From positions 198,968 to 262,967 of the forward strand of contig MEHQ01002348.1 in assembly GCA_008828725.1 (NCBI GenBank): a stretch of 64,000 bases of DNA, given 5' to 3'. A program made the translations under genes and the position numbers. This DNA is from Saccharina japonica. Its lineage: Eukaryota > Sar > Phaeophyceae > Laminariales > Laminariaceae. Position 1 is the first letter of the stretch. Each line of letters begins with the position of its first letter. Below, piece after piece: positions 1 through 13,087 of this stretch. The notes beneath the pieces are model-generated. The model saw only the letters and a list, made by a program, of their open reading frames with translations. It was not told where the DNA came from and did not search any database.

Positions 1-246
1 ATTTTATACTCGTTAATATGGGCCCTTAGGGCCCCGTTTTAACGAAGAACAAAAAAAAAACAGTTTGGAAAAACAAAAATCAAATCCGCTTTTCATTGGT
101 CAGAACCCGCACCACCACCCAAGATTATACCCCAAGATCTTAATATTTGGTGCTGGTGCGTGTGTTGACCAATGAAAAGCGAATTTGAATTTTTATTTTC
201 CCAAATTGATTTTATTTTATACTCGTTAATATGGGCCCTTAAGGAG
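1..246. mobile_element. Palindromic MITE (GGGCCC type), preceded by the tail of another
   Basis: Bases 1-29 match the right end of this family; a full copy follows. Long inverted arms contain CGCTTTTCATTGGTCA and TTGACCAATGAAAAGCG, with TTAACGAGTATAAAAT or TTTTAACGAAGAA at the outer ends. About 220-235 bp, no coding. Confidence 0.75.
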
Positions 247-861
247 CCCCTCCCGTCATTCATAAAAGGTTTCGGCTCTCGTAAGCACGTGCCAGTATGT
301 GAGCCGTGCGATCTGCATGATTTAGCGCATACATAGTTTGTTGGGTGGGTTTGTACTACTATGGACGGATGTTGCACAATCTCACACCAGTGGAGGTTAG
401 CATATAACGTAGACTGCAGTATCTAGACCCTGAGTTGTGAGATTGGAAATACGAAGTATACCATTAACGGTATCGAATTGTCCCATGTGTGGTAACGTTC
501 CCAAACGGCGTTCACCTACTGGTATATCTAAGGGCGGGCATCAGTAGAGGGCTTCGTCAAGCACCTGGTGGTTATGCTTGGGTTATGGTCAAAAGTTCAC
601 GTTTTTGGAGGTGGGTGGGGGGGGGTGTATCTGGCCCCATGCAGGCTTTGTCTTCACCCACTTATTGTGGATGCTGTCACTTTCCGCTTGATTTGTTCTT
701 CCTTCTTTTTGTTAGCTCTCTACGTGGGCTCTCAACGCGTACTGCTCTAAATAAGCTGAGCCTCACCCCTTTTTTCGTCGAATGGTAGATTCGGGGGCTC
801 AAACCAAGGCTCTCCCCCCCCCCCCTCCCCTCCTCAGTGTTTCATGTACAGTATTAATAAT
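247..861. other. No gene seen
   Basis: Mixed sequence with a C run at about 811-823. No feature recognised. Confidence 0.5.
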
Positions 862-1000
862 ACATGGGGAAAACGTAATGAGCGCCCATATGATAGAGGT
901 GTCTCTACTAAGGGTAGGATCGGTGCTCCGTCTCGAAAAAGGGATGCGTGGACAATATTCAAATGTCTGCTTGAAGCGCGAGCAACACATTAATATGCCC
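862..1000 (-). mobile_element. G-tract repeat family 2, copy
   Basis: Carries GGTGCTCCGTCTCGAAAA and GGGATGCGTGG, the reversed head module, plus AACGTAATGAGCGCCCA as body end. The usual C run is missing at this copy's head. Confidence 0.6.
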
Positions 1001-1589
1001 GTCCCTTCCCACCCCCCCTCCGCTACGCACGCAAAATGGCATACGTTTTCCCATTGCCGTAGTCCGTAGTACACACGGTACGCAGTGCCGAGTGAAAAAC
1101 GGAAATCCAAATAACTTACGAGATACCTGCCCCATGAATGAGAGCGATATTTTTTCCAGGAGACCTAAAAAAGAGAGCGATTGCGGAGGTACGGCTTCTC
1201 AACCCCCTTGGTGCGTGTTACTGATTGTACTGGTGTGATACAATGACCTATGGACTATGACTAAAATGGTCCACTTCGAATGACCATATAGGCATAGCCC
1301 ATATAGACAATGCCATACCCAAGGGAAACGAGAAACTTTTGTGGCACAATACCGCAAAATCAAAGTTTTCCCCCACATTTCTGGCACTACGTACGACTAG
1401 AAGGGTTGTTTTGGCAGTAGCAAACGCGTTACTTGCGCGCCTCGTGCCTCTCGTTCCAATCTTGCCGTGACTGACCTTTCTTTCTTGGCCGCACAGATAG
1501 AGCAGGCCGGGGAACCCAAGCAACGCTGGTAGATTAAATGGAATGTGATTGATGTGTTTGGTGTGTTCCGTTTGCCCGAGACCACTCAC

Positions 1590-1664
1590 CCGCCAGCTTT
1601 CAGCACGCTGCCACGCGTCGGAGCTCAGGGCTCGCATACGAGCCATTCTCTCGCCGCCTTCCAT
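1590..1664 (-). CDS. Possible first exon, unknown protein
   Basis: Starts at an ATG and runs 25 codons (MEGGERMARMRALSSDAW...) to a consensus GTGAGT donor, phase 0. It would belong to a gene running off the left side of the window. On the plus strand a strong acceptor at about 1497 followed by IEQAGEPKQRW and a stop is a competing reading. Neither is supported by a recognised family. Confidence 0.2.
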
Positions 1665-2269
1665 CGAATACCGAAAATTCTACCAGGTAGGTACACCATT
1701 CGACTAATAAGTACCTGCCACTTCTTATGGTAGCAGTAAATCACACCCCCCGCAAAACCTTGCCAGGGGATCCCGCAATCGAAAGAAAACGTGCGCGAGG
1801 CACTAAGAAAGCCAGGCTGAGGGTTACGCAGGGAATCAAGAACGACGTCATCTTGAAGCCATGTATAGTGTAGCACAAGCCTTTCCCTAAGTTAGAAATC
1901 CAGGCGGGGCTACGAAACACCCCTATTTCTTACTACACTGATGTACTCTCTCTGGTAGAACACAACAGTTCCTAAGCTGGGCTCTACGTAATATCCCCGT
2001 TTTGTTTGCTATGCTAGGTACATGTGTATATAGGCGTTCCGTACTGTTGTACACGCGTCTTTCTTTGCCGATGTGAGGCACGAATAGTCTGTCAAAGTAC
2101 CATACCAGGTATTGCTGATTCTACTACTTTTACTACTGTACAGCCAAAACTCTCCTTGTTTTGAGTGAAACAAAATGACAGTCTGCACCGTAACTCCGGG
2201 ATAGTCCCAAGCCTCAACTTTCCTGACAGAGAGACTCTTAGGTCGTCAAGATTCGGGACAGCTTCCCGT
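1665..2269. other. No gene seen
   Basis: AT-rich, no repeats or conserved frame recognised. It may hold 3' flank of the Rieske gene. Confidence 0.5.
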
Positions 2270-2754
2270 CCACGACCAAGCCTTCAGCCACTAATGTTAA
2301 GAACAACGACCATTATGCCCACGCCTAAACCCGTCAGTAGTAGTAATAGCAGCAGCAGCAGTAGCAGCAGTCATTCGCCTATGCCTAAGCCTGTGCCGGT
2401 AGCCAGTAACAGCAGCAGCAACCGCTCCGTCCAGCCTGTAGTTAGTTGTAGCAGCGACCATTCCGTGCATGCCTAGGCCTGTAGTCAGCGTAGCAGCGAT
2501 CATTTCGTCAACGACCAAGTCTTCAGTCACTAAGTAGTACTAGCGACCATTAGGTCCACGGCTGACGACCAAACCTGCACCCAGTCGTAGCAGCGACCAC
2601 TGTATCCACGGCCAAGCTTGCCGCCAGTCGTGTTGATAGCAGCGACCATTACTTCAATGCCTAGGCCTGTAGTCCGTGGTACCAGCGACCACTTCGCCCA
2701 CGACCAAGCCTTCAGTCACTAGTAGCGGTAACCATTCTGTTGTTGTTTTTGTTT

Positions 2755-2810
<56 letters not shown>

Positions 2811-2822
2811 GATGTTGATGTT
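2270..2822. repeat. Degenerate 57-bp minisatellite and (GTT)n
   Basis: Eight or nine diverged units of GCCTGTAGTCAGTNGTAGCAGC GACCATT pattern to about 2742, then (GTT)n to 2822. It lies just downstream of the Rieske gene's stop codon, so may be in its 3' UTR. Confidence 0.7.
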
Positions 2823-3012
2823 GTCCTTGTGCCGTTGTTATCGGATTAACCCATCTCCAGATTTATAGTCCGCAGCCACAAGCCCGACCGGCTCCAATAA
2901 CTCTGGAGTGGAAAGATACTACGTACGCGAGACCTAGCTTGCAGCCAGTCGAAGCAACGACTGAACCGTCCAGATCAGACGAAACCAGGCCTAAAAAAAC
3001 AGCACTGGCGCA

Positions 3013-3089
3013 TCAGCCGTCGCGAGAGGCGTGGACGTAGTCCTCGAAGACGAATATCTGCTGCCTTTTTCCCATGGCCACTGACAGGC
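3013..3089 (-). CDS. Rieske oxygenase last exon: DYVHA terminus and stop
   Basis: 77 bp to a TGA at 3013-3015. Joining through G|GC gives SSGLSVAMGKRQQIFVF and then EDYVHASRDG stop, the C-terminal end typical of the family. The acceptor (CATAAG) lacks a good pyrimidine run, so a further small exon in the 1.9-kb intron cannot be excluded. Confidence 0.82.
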
Positions 3090-6000
3090 CTTATGATGCC
3101 CCGGCATTCGTCATTTACCCACAAGAAGCAAGAACGACAACATAGTTAAGGGCAGCAGGTTTTGTGGGCGTCGTTTAGGCAACCACCGTAGCGAGAGAGC
3201 AGAGCCGAAGGAGCAGAGAACGACACAAAATCCCAATCCAACGCAATCGCGAAGGGGAACGTGCCACGAACGGCCCCACCCGGACGGGAGCAAAAAGTGC
3301 ATGGCAGCGCCAGCAGGATAACCAGGACCACACGTTGATGAGAGGAGGCGCCATGGGGGGGGGAGGGGGATCGGAGACCAATGGAGGGGGGGGGCGAAGG
3401 AGGTAGGGAGGAAGCGGAGAAGGGGGGGGGGGGGGGGGGGAGAGAAAAAGAAAGGCCAGAAGAGGAAACGGGTGGAAGAAGGAGGAGGATAATGGGGGGG
3501 GGGCGGGGAAGGGAGGGGGTTGTGAGACGGGCGGGGGTAATCGTCATACCTTCCCGTGTGATGATGACACGCCTATATTCGAGCCATCGTGGAGGATATC
3601 ACACGCCGTTCAATACGTTTTTGATTGAAATATACTAATATGCTTACCATTTTAGGTCGCTACTCATAATATTTACTTCACAGGTATTGCGCATAGGTTA
3701 ATACGGAACTTCCGACGCGCACAGCGCGGACGCGGAGTGAGGCGGGACAGACTTTGGGTGTGCATCGAGACCTCAGGAGCAAGAGCAGGGGCAACCACGC
3801 AAGCGCAAGGAGGGTGGGTTCTCCAACCCATGATACGCACTACTGCTACTAGCAAACGAGGCATGCGCCACGTAGGGTATAGCAGTGGCGACCCCTAAAC
3901 AACCGATTTTCCTAATTGAGAATTGCCTTTCCGATGAGAATGAAAATCGAAAACATTGTTTTTTGAATTGTAAGAGATGTACTTCCCTCACAGTCATTTT
4001 TTTTGCACTGTAAGCTATTGTCAGTTGTGACGCCCTCCGATGACAAAAAAACGAAATCGGCATCGGCAGTCTCAAGATATCGAAGATCCCAGAAAATCTG
4101 TATTTTTATGGGTGAGGTACCTCGCTCATAAATGCAAATTCCCCTAAATCCTTGATTTTTCGAGCCTGTCAAGGTTGATTTCAATTTGTTTTTCGTGGAT
4201 CGATACCTACCATCGAGGAACATATTGCCTAGGTCAAATTTTGATCGTGAGCGAAATACAACTTTTAAACAACAACAAAGTACTAAAATCGATTTTCACT
4301 CTCATCGGAAAGACAATTTTCAATTAGTAGCAAAATCGGCTGTCCCTAGGTGACAGACAAGTTCGTGTGCTCTTTTATACCAGTCTGGTCGGGAATATAA
4401 CCTCCGTTTAGACGTCCATATCAGAGTCCAAGCAGTGATTATGCTCTCGGCCACCCCTGGTACCAGATACCAGATACAGGAAAAAACGAATAAAAAAAAA
4501 ACACGCGTTTCGGCGCAGCCCGCAGCCGTAGATTTAGACTTCATACTGCATCACACGGGTGATAAGATAACACCCCTTCCTGGGAAAAGAAATCAGAGCC
4601 TAATTTCTCCTAAAACCAGGAGGGGGCGCACCCAACAAAAAATGGCGGCTTTCGTAACATCTCGTGAAGATTCGTCCATAGACGCCTCGCTCGGGGTTTC
4701 CAATGTCACCTTTGTCAAGGAAACCAGCTGCGAAACTCATCCGAGGGGGTGTACTAACTTAGGCGTTCCTAGTAGGATGCAGCTCGCCCTCCATACGACT
4801 CGCCCAACACTTCACGTCTCGCTTCGCGCTTGGCGCTAGCAACGTCTGCCCGGTCGGTGAAAACCCGACGTGCTTTGTTCCGGCACTGTAGAGACGCGAC
4901 GGTCTATGGTCATACGACTACGGCCATGCTTGACATGGAGCACCCCCCCCCCCCCCCCCCCCCCCCCCCCGCCTCTCACCCGACGATGCCATGGCGCTTC
5001 CGGCGAGCCACAAGGCTTTCGGGCCTCGCGGCGCAACTGAAGCCGCTGCCAGCAGCACCAGCGCAGCGGCAGCACTTGCCCGCTTCACCCTGCCGGAAAC
5101 TGCGGACGTTTGAGGGAGGAGACCGAGGGCAGGGAGAAACGGGAACGAAAATGATCAAGTCGCGCCACCCGAGGGGTGGCAGACTCAATAACCGAACTAT
5201 TCAATACGAATATTATAGACGTTGCCGAAAACGGCCGAGAAGCTGAGTATGTCCGAGAACTCACGCGCGATTTCCCGACAGTCCATAGTCAAGCCTATGG
5301 ATATCCCGATTCTAAGCCTAAGCCCAACCTCATCCCGCTTTAGTCGGACCCCCTCTCCAGCCACCGGACCTACACCCTCCAAACATAATATACCCTAAAT
5401 TAGGCCATGAGACCACCCACCAACCCATCCAATTTCCCAACAAACAAAAGTAGATAAGAGCTTCCATTCTCGGATTGCCTGGAACAAATATGAGCAGCAC
5501 GCGACTTTGAGCTCTCACCCCGGAAGGCCTTGCTGCAGGCGGAGCAGTCTTTAGTGTGGGTCTCCATTCTGTCCAGCATCTGCTCGCGAGTAAGAACCGG
5601 CCCAAGATCCGTCGGGTCCACTCCCTGAAAGTTGCCGTAAGGTTGGGTAAGGTGGGGTGGGGTAGGGGAGGGGAGAGTCGGGTAGGGTAGAGTAGGGTAG
5701 GGTAGGGTAGGGTAGGGTCGGGTAGGGCAGGGTGGGGTCGGGTAGGGTATAGGGTAAGGTAAGGCAGGGTACGGTAGGGTGCGGCAGGGTAGGGTAGGGT
5801 AGGGTAGGGTAGGGTAGGGTAGGGTAGGGTAGGGTAGGGTACGGTAGGGTAGGGTAGGGTAGGGTAGGGAAGGGTAGGGAAGGGAAGGGTAGGGAAGGGA
5901 AGGGTAGGATAGGGTAGGGTAGGGTAGGGTAAGGTATAGTAGGGTTTACGTACCACCAAACCCAACGCGTGAGTCCACACGAAGCACCTACACGAGCGCA

Positions 6001-9000
6001 TATAACCATCATACTGTGTCCGCCCTTACGTGCCTCGACCGTACAGGGGTGACGCGAAAGGGCAACGAGGGGTTGGCGCCGCGTATGTGCAGGGGCGAGG
6101 GCCAAGAGAGACGAACCGTAGCGAGGGGGGCGCTGCTTCGTAGACGGGGCTAGACGAGTGCGCTGCACATGAAACCGCCGAGAGGTCAGGTCACTCACCT
6201 TCGCCCAGGTGGGGCCTCCACCTCCTTGGCCGTTGTACCACGTCCTGAAAGCCCTGACGGGCGCATCGGCGTCGGTAGGCATGAAGAACGTCCGCTCCGC
6301 CTTCGCCCCCCCCTGGTGGCCTGCGTTCAACATGTCTCGTTCCTATTTGAAACAACCGACCGCCACCGTTGTTTGATGTTGAAGGGGGGAGGCGTAGGAG
6401 GTAGGGGAGGGGGGAGTGAGAGGAGGGGGGTGTGAGGCCGAGGTTGAGCAGAGGGATATAGGGCAGGGGGGTGTACTTCATGTTCATGCATGGCCGTAGT
6501 CGTATGACCATAGACCCTCGCATCCCTACAATACCGGGACGGAGCATGTCGGGTTTTTGCCGACCAGGCAGACATTGCTTGCACCAAGCGCGAAGCGCCG
6601 TGAGATATTGGGCGAGTCGCATGGAGGGTGAACTGCATCCTGCTAAGAACCGCTTCTGAGGCGGACTTGCATATGGACAACAGCTTCAATGAGTTAATTC
6701 AATTTCTGGTGTGGCCACTTCCTGAGACAGCAATGGGAGCACTATGTAACTGCCTCGCGGGTGCCTTACCATATACACACTACGTGATACGACCATTCCC
6801 CTTGTGCGGAGCAAAGGTTCTCCACCCCGCACAAATTATCTAACTCAACCGCCAGCTTTGGTGACCGCCAAAAACAAACAAAACAGCGGTACCCTGGTTG
6901 TCTAGCTCACGCAGTGAGAGGCGTGATTTACATCGTCGTTGCCAACCGACACCAACCCAACCTATAAATATCAAATATTTATAGGGGGTGGGGGGGTGTA
7001 CTTCATGTTCATGTATGGCCGTAGTCGTATGACCATAGACCCTCGCATCCCTACAATGCCGGGATGAAGCATGTCGTGTTTTTACCGACCAGACAGACAT
7101 TGCTAGCGCCAAGCGTGAAGCGCCGTGAGGTGTTCGGCGAGTCGCATGAAGGGTGAGCTGCACCCTACTAAGAACCGTTTGTGAGGTGGACTTGCGTATG
7201 GATGACACCCTTCAATGAGTTAATTTAATTTCCGGTGTGGCCACTTCCAGGGACAGCAAGAAATGGGAGTACTATGTAACTGCCTCGTGGGTGCCTTACC
7301 ATAAACACTACGTGATACGATCATCCCCCTTGCGCAGAGTAAAGGTTCTCAGCCCTGCACAAATCATCTCACTCGACCGCCAGGTGTGATCGACGCCAAA
7401 ACAAAAGACGGCACCCTGGTGGTCTAGCTCATGTTGTGAGCGACATGATTTACAGTGTCGTTGCCAACCGACGCCAACCCAACCTATATATAATAGAGGG
7501 GGGGGGGGGGGCATTCATCGCGCTTATGATATACCTGGTATACGAGATATAAATCAAGTTTCAAGAGATTGGCGAAGGAAGAGAGGGGGTAGGAGCGCGT
7601 ATATGTCATACGAGAAAAAAAAAGGGAAAATAGGAGAAAATATCGGCCGCGCGATCAGGCCTGGGCCTGGTGGAAGGGAGGGGACCTTAGGGTCTTTGGT
7701 CTTGTGGCTTTCGTCTTTGAGGTCTGGTTTCTCACCGCCTGTCCCCTTGTTGAACAAAAAAATGTTTGAACATACCTGGCCGAACGAACCTGAATTTTGG
7801 TGGACCTGGTTTCAATAGGTCTGGTTGAACCGGCCTATTTTAAAGGGGTCTTGGTTTGAAACGGCTCACGGGTCTGCACCGGTCTGATTAAACGTGCCTG
7901 GTTGAACGGACCTGGTTAAAAGACCCCTGGTTGAACGGATCTAGTTGAACGGATCTGGTTGAAGGGGCCCGACTGAATGGGCTTGGTTGAACGGGCCTCA
8001 CTGAACGGGTCTGGTTGAACGCAGTCTTCAACACTCGGTTGGTAAGCTCAAGGGGTCCGTTCGGGAAAAAAATATAAGAGCACTGCAGTCTTGAAAAAAA
8101 AACACAAATCCGTTTTTGTTTTTCAGTTGCAATACTATTCCTGGTACAATTTCGACCTTTCATGACTCCCTACCGATAATGAAATTTCTCCAGGTCTCAT
8201 GCTTAAAACCTACTGTTTGTGAGCAGTTTTAGAGAGCGTCGGTCATGGGCAATATTTTTGATCCGACGCGTTTTTCGTCACGAAAAGTGCCTATTACTAA
8301 AAAACGACTCCCCATACCTCTGGTACCCGAAGACGATTTTGAAAAATGGCAGTTTCTCCGGCTGCTGATACTGTTTTAACTAATATTTTCGACGAGGGCG
8401 CCGAGGACTAGTAGGGGAACCTGCCTGGGTCTCTAGTTCGACCGCCCGCAGCGTCCTACGCGGCAACAGCAGAGTGTAGATACCAAAGAGGAGCTCCGAA
8501 CCGATCAAAGTTCTTACTGCTGAGGACCGTCACTTCGTGATGCAAACACAGCAAAGCCTGCCCTCCCTTGCAGACCCAAGAGCCCCAACACCTCCTAGAT
8601 ACTACTTCGTATAACGAACAAGCTATACGTTGGTCGGGAGCAGATCTGAGCATTCGAACTGGAGCTATGCTGTATTCCGTAAGGAGTACTGATAGGTAGT
8701 GTTATTGTACCATAAATAGTATATTGCTGCTATAAAAAGGACGTAAAAAATATTTTTTTTTCAACACTCAAGTACTCTTTTTTTTTCCCCGAAGGAGCCC
8801 CCTTAAGGGCCCGAATTAACGAGTATAAAATAAATCCAATGTGGAAAAAATAAAATTAAAATTCGCTTTTCATTGGTCAACACACGCACCAGCACCAAAT
8901 AGTATGCCCCAAGATCCTAATATTTTGGTGCTGGTGCGTGTGTTGACCAATGAAAAGCGTACGTCGTATTTGAATTTAATTTTTTCCCAAATTGAATTTA

Positions 9001-12000
9001 TTTTGTACTCGTTAATATGGGCCCTTAGAGGGGAAAAACTGGTAGTTGAAAACAAATGATGAGTACAGCAATGGTGGCCACTGCTTTTTGATCGGGTGAT
9101 GATAATACTTGGGTGTCTGATACTGCTGTTGAGCGCTCACGCTGGTCGTGTATTCCAGGTACATAGACGGCTGGCTGCACCAAGGTTATCGTTTTGTTTT
9201 TGGTCGCTATAAGTTAACATGTTANTTTTTTTGCAGTTCTGAATGGGTTAAGCCCTTAAGAAATGGTCCCACGAATTTGGGGATAAACTACTTGGAATTA
9301 GTGTGGGACATGTTTTTTTTGCAGTTCTGAATGGGTTAACCCGTTAAGAACTGGTCCCACGAATTTGGGGACAAACTACTTGGAATTAGTGTGGGACATG
9401 TTTTCTTTTGCAGTTCTGAATGGGTTAACCCCTTAAGAACTGGTCCCACGAATTTGGGGACACACTACTTGGAATTAGTGTAGGACATTTTTTGGAGTTC
9501 TGAATGGGTTAAAAATTCCCGGCAGGTCAGATATGTTGGCCAAAACAATCTTACAGTACCCCTATATATCGTAGCACGGCTTGATTTCATGTCCGGAAAT
9601 ATAAGGATCGTTTTTTTTTTTTTTTTACCATGAATACCGAAACGGTCCTTCAACTTCCGGGCAAGCGGGTAACGAGGCGGGGGGCGGATAGATAGAAAAG
9701 TGGTTGCGGTGTGTTCGCTCCGAAGTCTCGCCTCTCCCCGCAAGGTTCTCATTATTTGTTGATTCGCCGGCGTTTCACACCGGAAACAAGGGAGGTATAT
9801 AGTAATAGACGTTTTCGCGTGTGGCGTTGCGTCGTTGAGTGCCTCGCGCCTTTGAGGGTGTTCCTGCGATGGAGACAAGGCGTTTTTGGCGACTTGGTTG
9901 GGTGTTTCGTAAATGGTCAAGGGTTGTATTCCTGTCGTGCACGGCCGTAGTCGTTTGACCGCCGAAATTTTAACACCTCGGACAGATCATCTATAGATAG
10001 ATCATCTATAGATAGAGCATCTATAGATAGACCATCTATAGCTATATCATCTACTGTAGTTCCCCACGTGCCGTTGCGAAGGGGGTTGTGTAGTTTTTTT
10101 TTTCCCCGTCCCATTTATTGCCTTCGTCCTTCCTTTCTCTCTCCTCCCTAGTCGTGACTCAGATCCGGGGTCACAAAGTAGGCTGTTTTCCCTCCTCCCC
10201 CACTAAGGTTCTTGCCTTGCATTTTTATCGCGATAAATATTTCAGCCCTTTCTTCCCTCGTCAACTCTCGTCGAATTGTGCTTTACCCACGCTACAATAT
10301 GCGCTCTCGACAGCTGGTGCCGTTTGAGAATAAAAAGCTCCATACGGAGACTCGAACCCTCGACCTCCAACCTAACAGGCTTCGTGGCCACCTGTTAGAC
10401 CACCGGGGCGACCGGGTCTGCATAGCAGCGACCCAGTCCGGGAAACATGCGATACAACCGTAGACTATTCGTGCAGATTGTTCCAGTCCCACTCGGCAAC
10501 GTGAGCTAAACAATTACGAGTTGAGATCGGGAATAGGTCCATCCGCCTTTAGAAATATCTAGATCGTGAAGTGGGAAAAACTATGCACCCCAAACATGGA
10601 CGCAGTTCTGAAGAGGTTGGAACTACTGTGTATGTACGGGTATTGGCTTATTTATACTTAGGGCTGGACACTGGCAAACTCAGTCAGCAGCGATTCTACT
10701 GCAGTCAAAATCAACCAGTATAATACTTAATTACAGCAGTATGTACTGTTGTTGTGTCTCTCTTCTCTACTCTCTCCTCATGAAATGCATTTTGTTGGGT
10801 TTCCGTGCTATAATACGGCGTGTTTCTTGGGCGCACGTGAGATGAAAACTACTGGCGAATGTACTGGCGCACGTCAATCAGTGGATTACTACTGCCAGTA
10901 CATACTGTGCCAGTGCGCAGCCCTACGTATTGAATTATACACATGTTTTCGTTCCAGGGATGCCCCGCTTTCTGAGTACGTAGGCTTTTACTCTTTCTAT
11001 GAATATAACATGTTTACTTGTGCAGCCGGTCGCCCCGGTAGAGTAGTGGTCAGCTTCAAAGACTACTATCATTGGTACCCGAGTTCAAATCCCACCGTGG
11101 TGAGATATTTTGACTTTATTGGAAAAAATAAAAAAAGCACCAATTGCTGAGAGCGCCTTCGTGGCGTGGGTAGGCGGAATCCGACGCAAGTCGACGAGGG
11201 ACGAAAATGCTGAAATATTCTCGCGATGAAAATGCAAGGCAAGAACCGTAGTGGGGGAGGAGGGAGAAGAGCCTACTTTATGGCCCCGGATCTGAGCTAC
11301 GACAAAGAAGGAGAGAGAAAGGAAGGGCGAAGATAATAAGTGGGATGGACAAAACAAAAAACAATGTGTCCATAATCCTAAAAGTGACTTTAATTCCAAG
11401 TGTTTTGTCCCTAAAATGGGAGTGGTGTCTAAACTAAAGGGGGGTATACCCCCGTTATTAGCCGAGGGTGAGAGGGGGTATACCCCCCGGTGTTAGCCGA
11501 GGGTGACAGGGGGTATACCCCCGGCATTAGCCGAGGGTGCATTCACCACTCAACGGCTCTCTTGCCTGCATGTGAAGAGTCGGTGTGTCGCCGTCGAGCG
11601 CCATGGTTTGCGTCACGTGTTCCTTAGAGATGCTGTTGCGCCAGCGCCGGGGTATTACGGGATGCTGCAGGAAAAAATTGCGACCCTGCCTGCGCGCGCG
11701 GTCCAAACATAACAAGCAGAGAGAGAGAAAAAAAGCGCGCACCGCCGTGCCGTGCTTTCACGTTTCTAGCATGGAATGCTACATACAGGTGGGAGTCTGC
11801 GTAGTTGTATAGTGAGCCAACAGCAACAACCTTGTATACACCACAGAACGATGCGTACGTAGCATTTATTTTTACTTTCTTACCCGGAAGTCTGGTGGTT
11901 AGCTTCAAATGCTACTACCGACTTAGGACCCCACCGTGATGAGAGAGTCTTGACTTTGTTTTGCAAAAAAAAAAAAAAAAGAGGAACAAACGGGAGCGCC

Positions 12001-13045
12001 TTCGAAGCGTGGGTACGCGGAATTCGACTCGACTCGACGAGGAAAGAAAGGGCTGAAGTCTTCTCCCGATGAAAAAAAACAAGCCACGAACCGTAGGGGT
12101 GGAGGGGGGGGGGGGGGGAACCGTAGTGGGGGCTGCTATGTGACCCCGGGCCTGAGGTACGACTAGGAAGGAAGGAGAAAAAGGGCGGACATAGTAAATG
12201 GGATGGGGAAAAAAGAAAGGCAACAGCAACATGTATAATAAACCAGAACGATACGTAGCAAGTTTTATCCCTTCGTACTTGGGACAGACCTGATCGAGAC
12301 ATTTCAGGGCCGACATGTTCCTGGTCTATAACGGGGCATCATAGTTAATGGGACCAAATAGTGTCAGTAAAATTGGTAAAATATATAGGTTTTTGTGTGC
12401 ACCGTAGGTCCTGTTTACTATAGCCCCCCGTAATATATGATTTTGTGCGCGAACTGTGTGCTCAGAGATATACTCATCTGACGGATGGGAGCTACCGATC
12501 GGACGGGTGGGAGCCCGCATGATCCGCACGACATAGCGTGCATTTTCATGGGTTGGACCTGTACGAATGCCGAGTCCTGGCCCCTAACAACAGATCACAA
12601 TGGCAGGTACTACAAGACACGGTAGTTGGTCGCTAAATAGTGCCGGTCGGTATGCATGCGTCCGCTAGCAATACCGGCACTATACGTATTGGAAACCGGC
12701 ACTATGTAGTCCGCACTCGGGCACACTGGCTAGTAATCCCATCTGTGCCAAGCCATTTCCCCGGCACTAATAGATAGCGGGCAGCCGGCTCCACTCAACC
12801 GGCACTATATAGTAACCACTACTTGCTGTACTTCGTATATGAATAGATGGTCTAACTCGTGATATGTCCGATGTATGTAAAAAGCAATCGTTTTTGTTTT
12901 TGTTGTCTCAGTAGCTTTACCTGGTGAATATCCTGCAGTGGCCAGGGGTGGTGGGCACCGCGTAGCCCGAAAACAAGTTCAGCAGCAAATCAGAATCATC
13001 CTTCCTCTCCTCCGGCTAACGCACATCAACAGCAGCAGCAGCAGA

Positions 13046-13087
<42 letters not shown>

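Noticed and set aside
5640-5945. Telomere or interstitial telomeric repeat
   Set aside because: The unit is five bases (GGGTA), not a known telomere unit, and lies in an intron.
5330-6333. Long minus-strand frames of PTLPYPTLPY repeats (223 and 260 codons)
   Set aside because: Produced by the (GGGTA)n array inside an intron. Only the parts at 5519-5624 and 6199-6320 are coding, with splice borders.
6480-6560. 5S rRNA-derived head for the G-led repeats
   Set aside because: A faint likeness (CGCATCCCT...GACGGAGCA...GTCGGG) to 5S rRNA is too weak over its length to claim.
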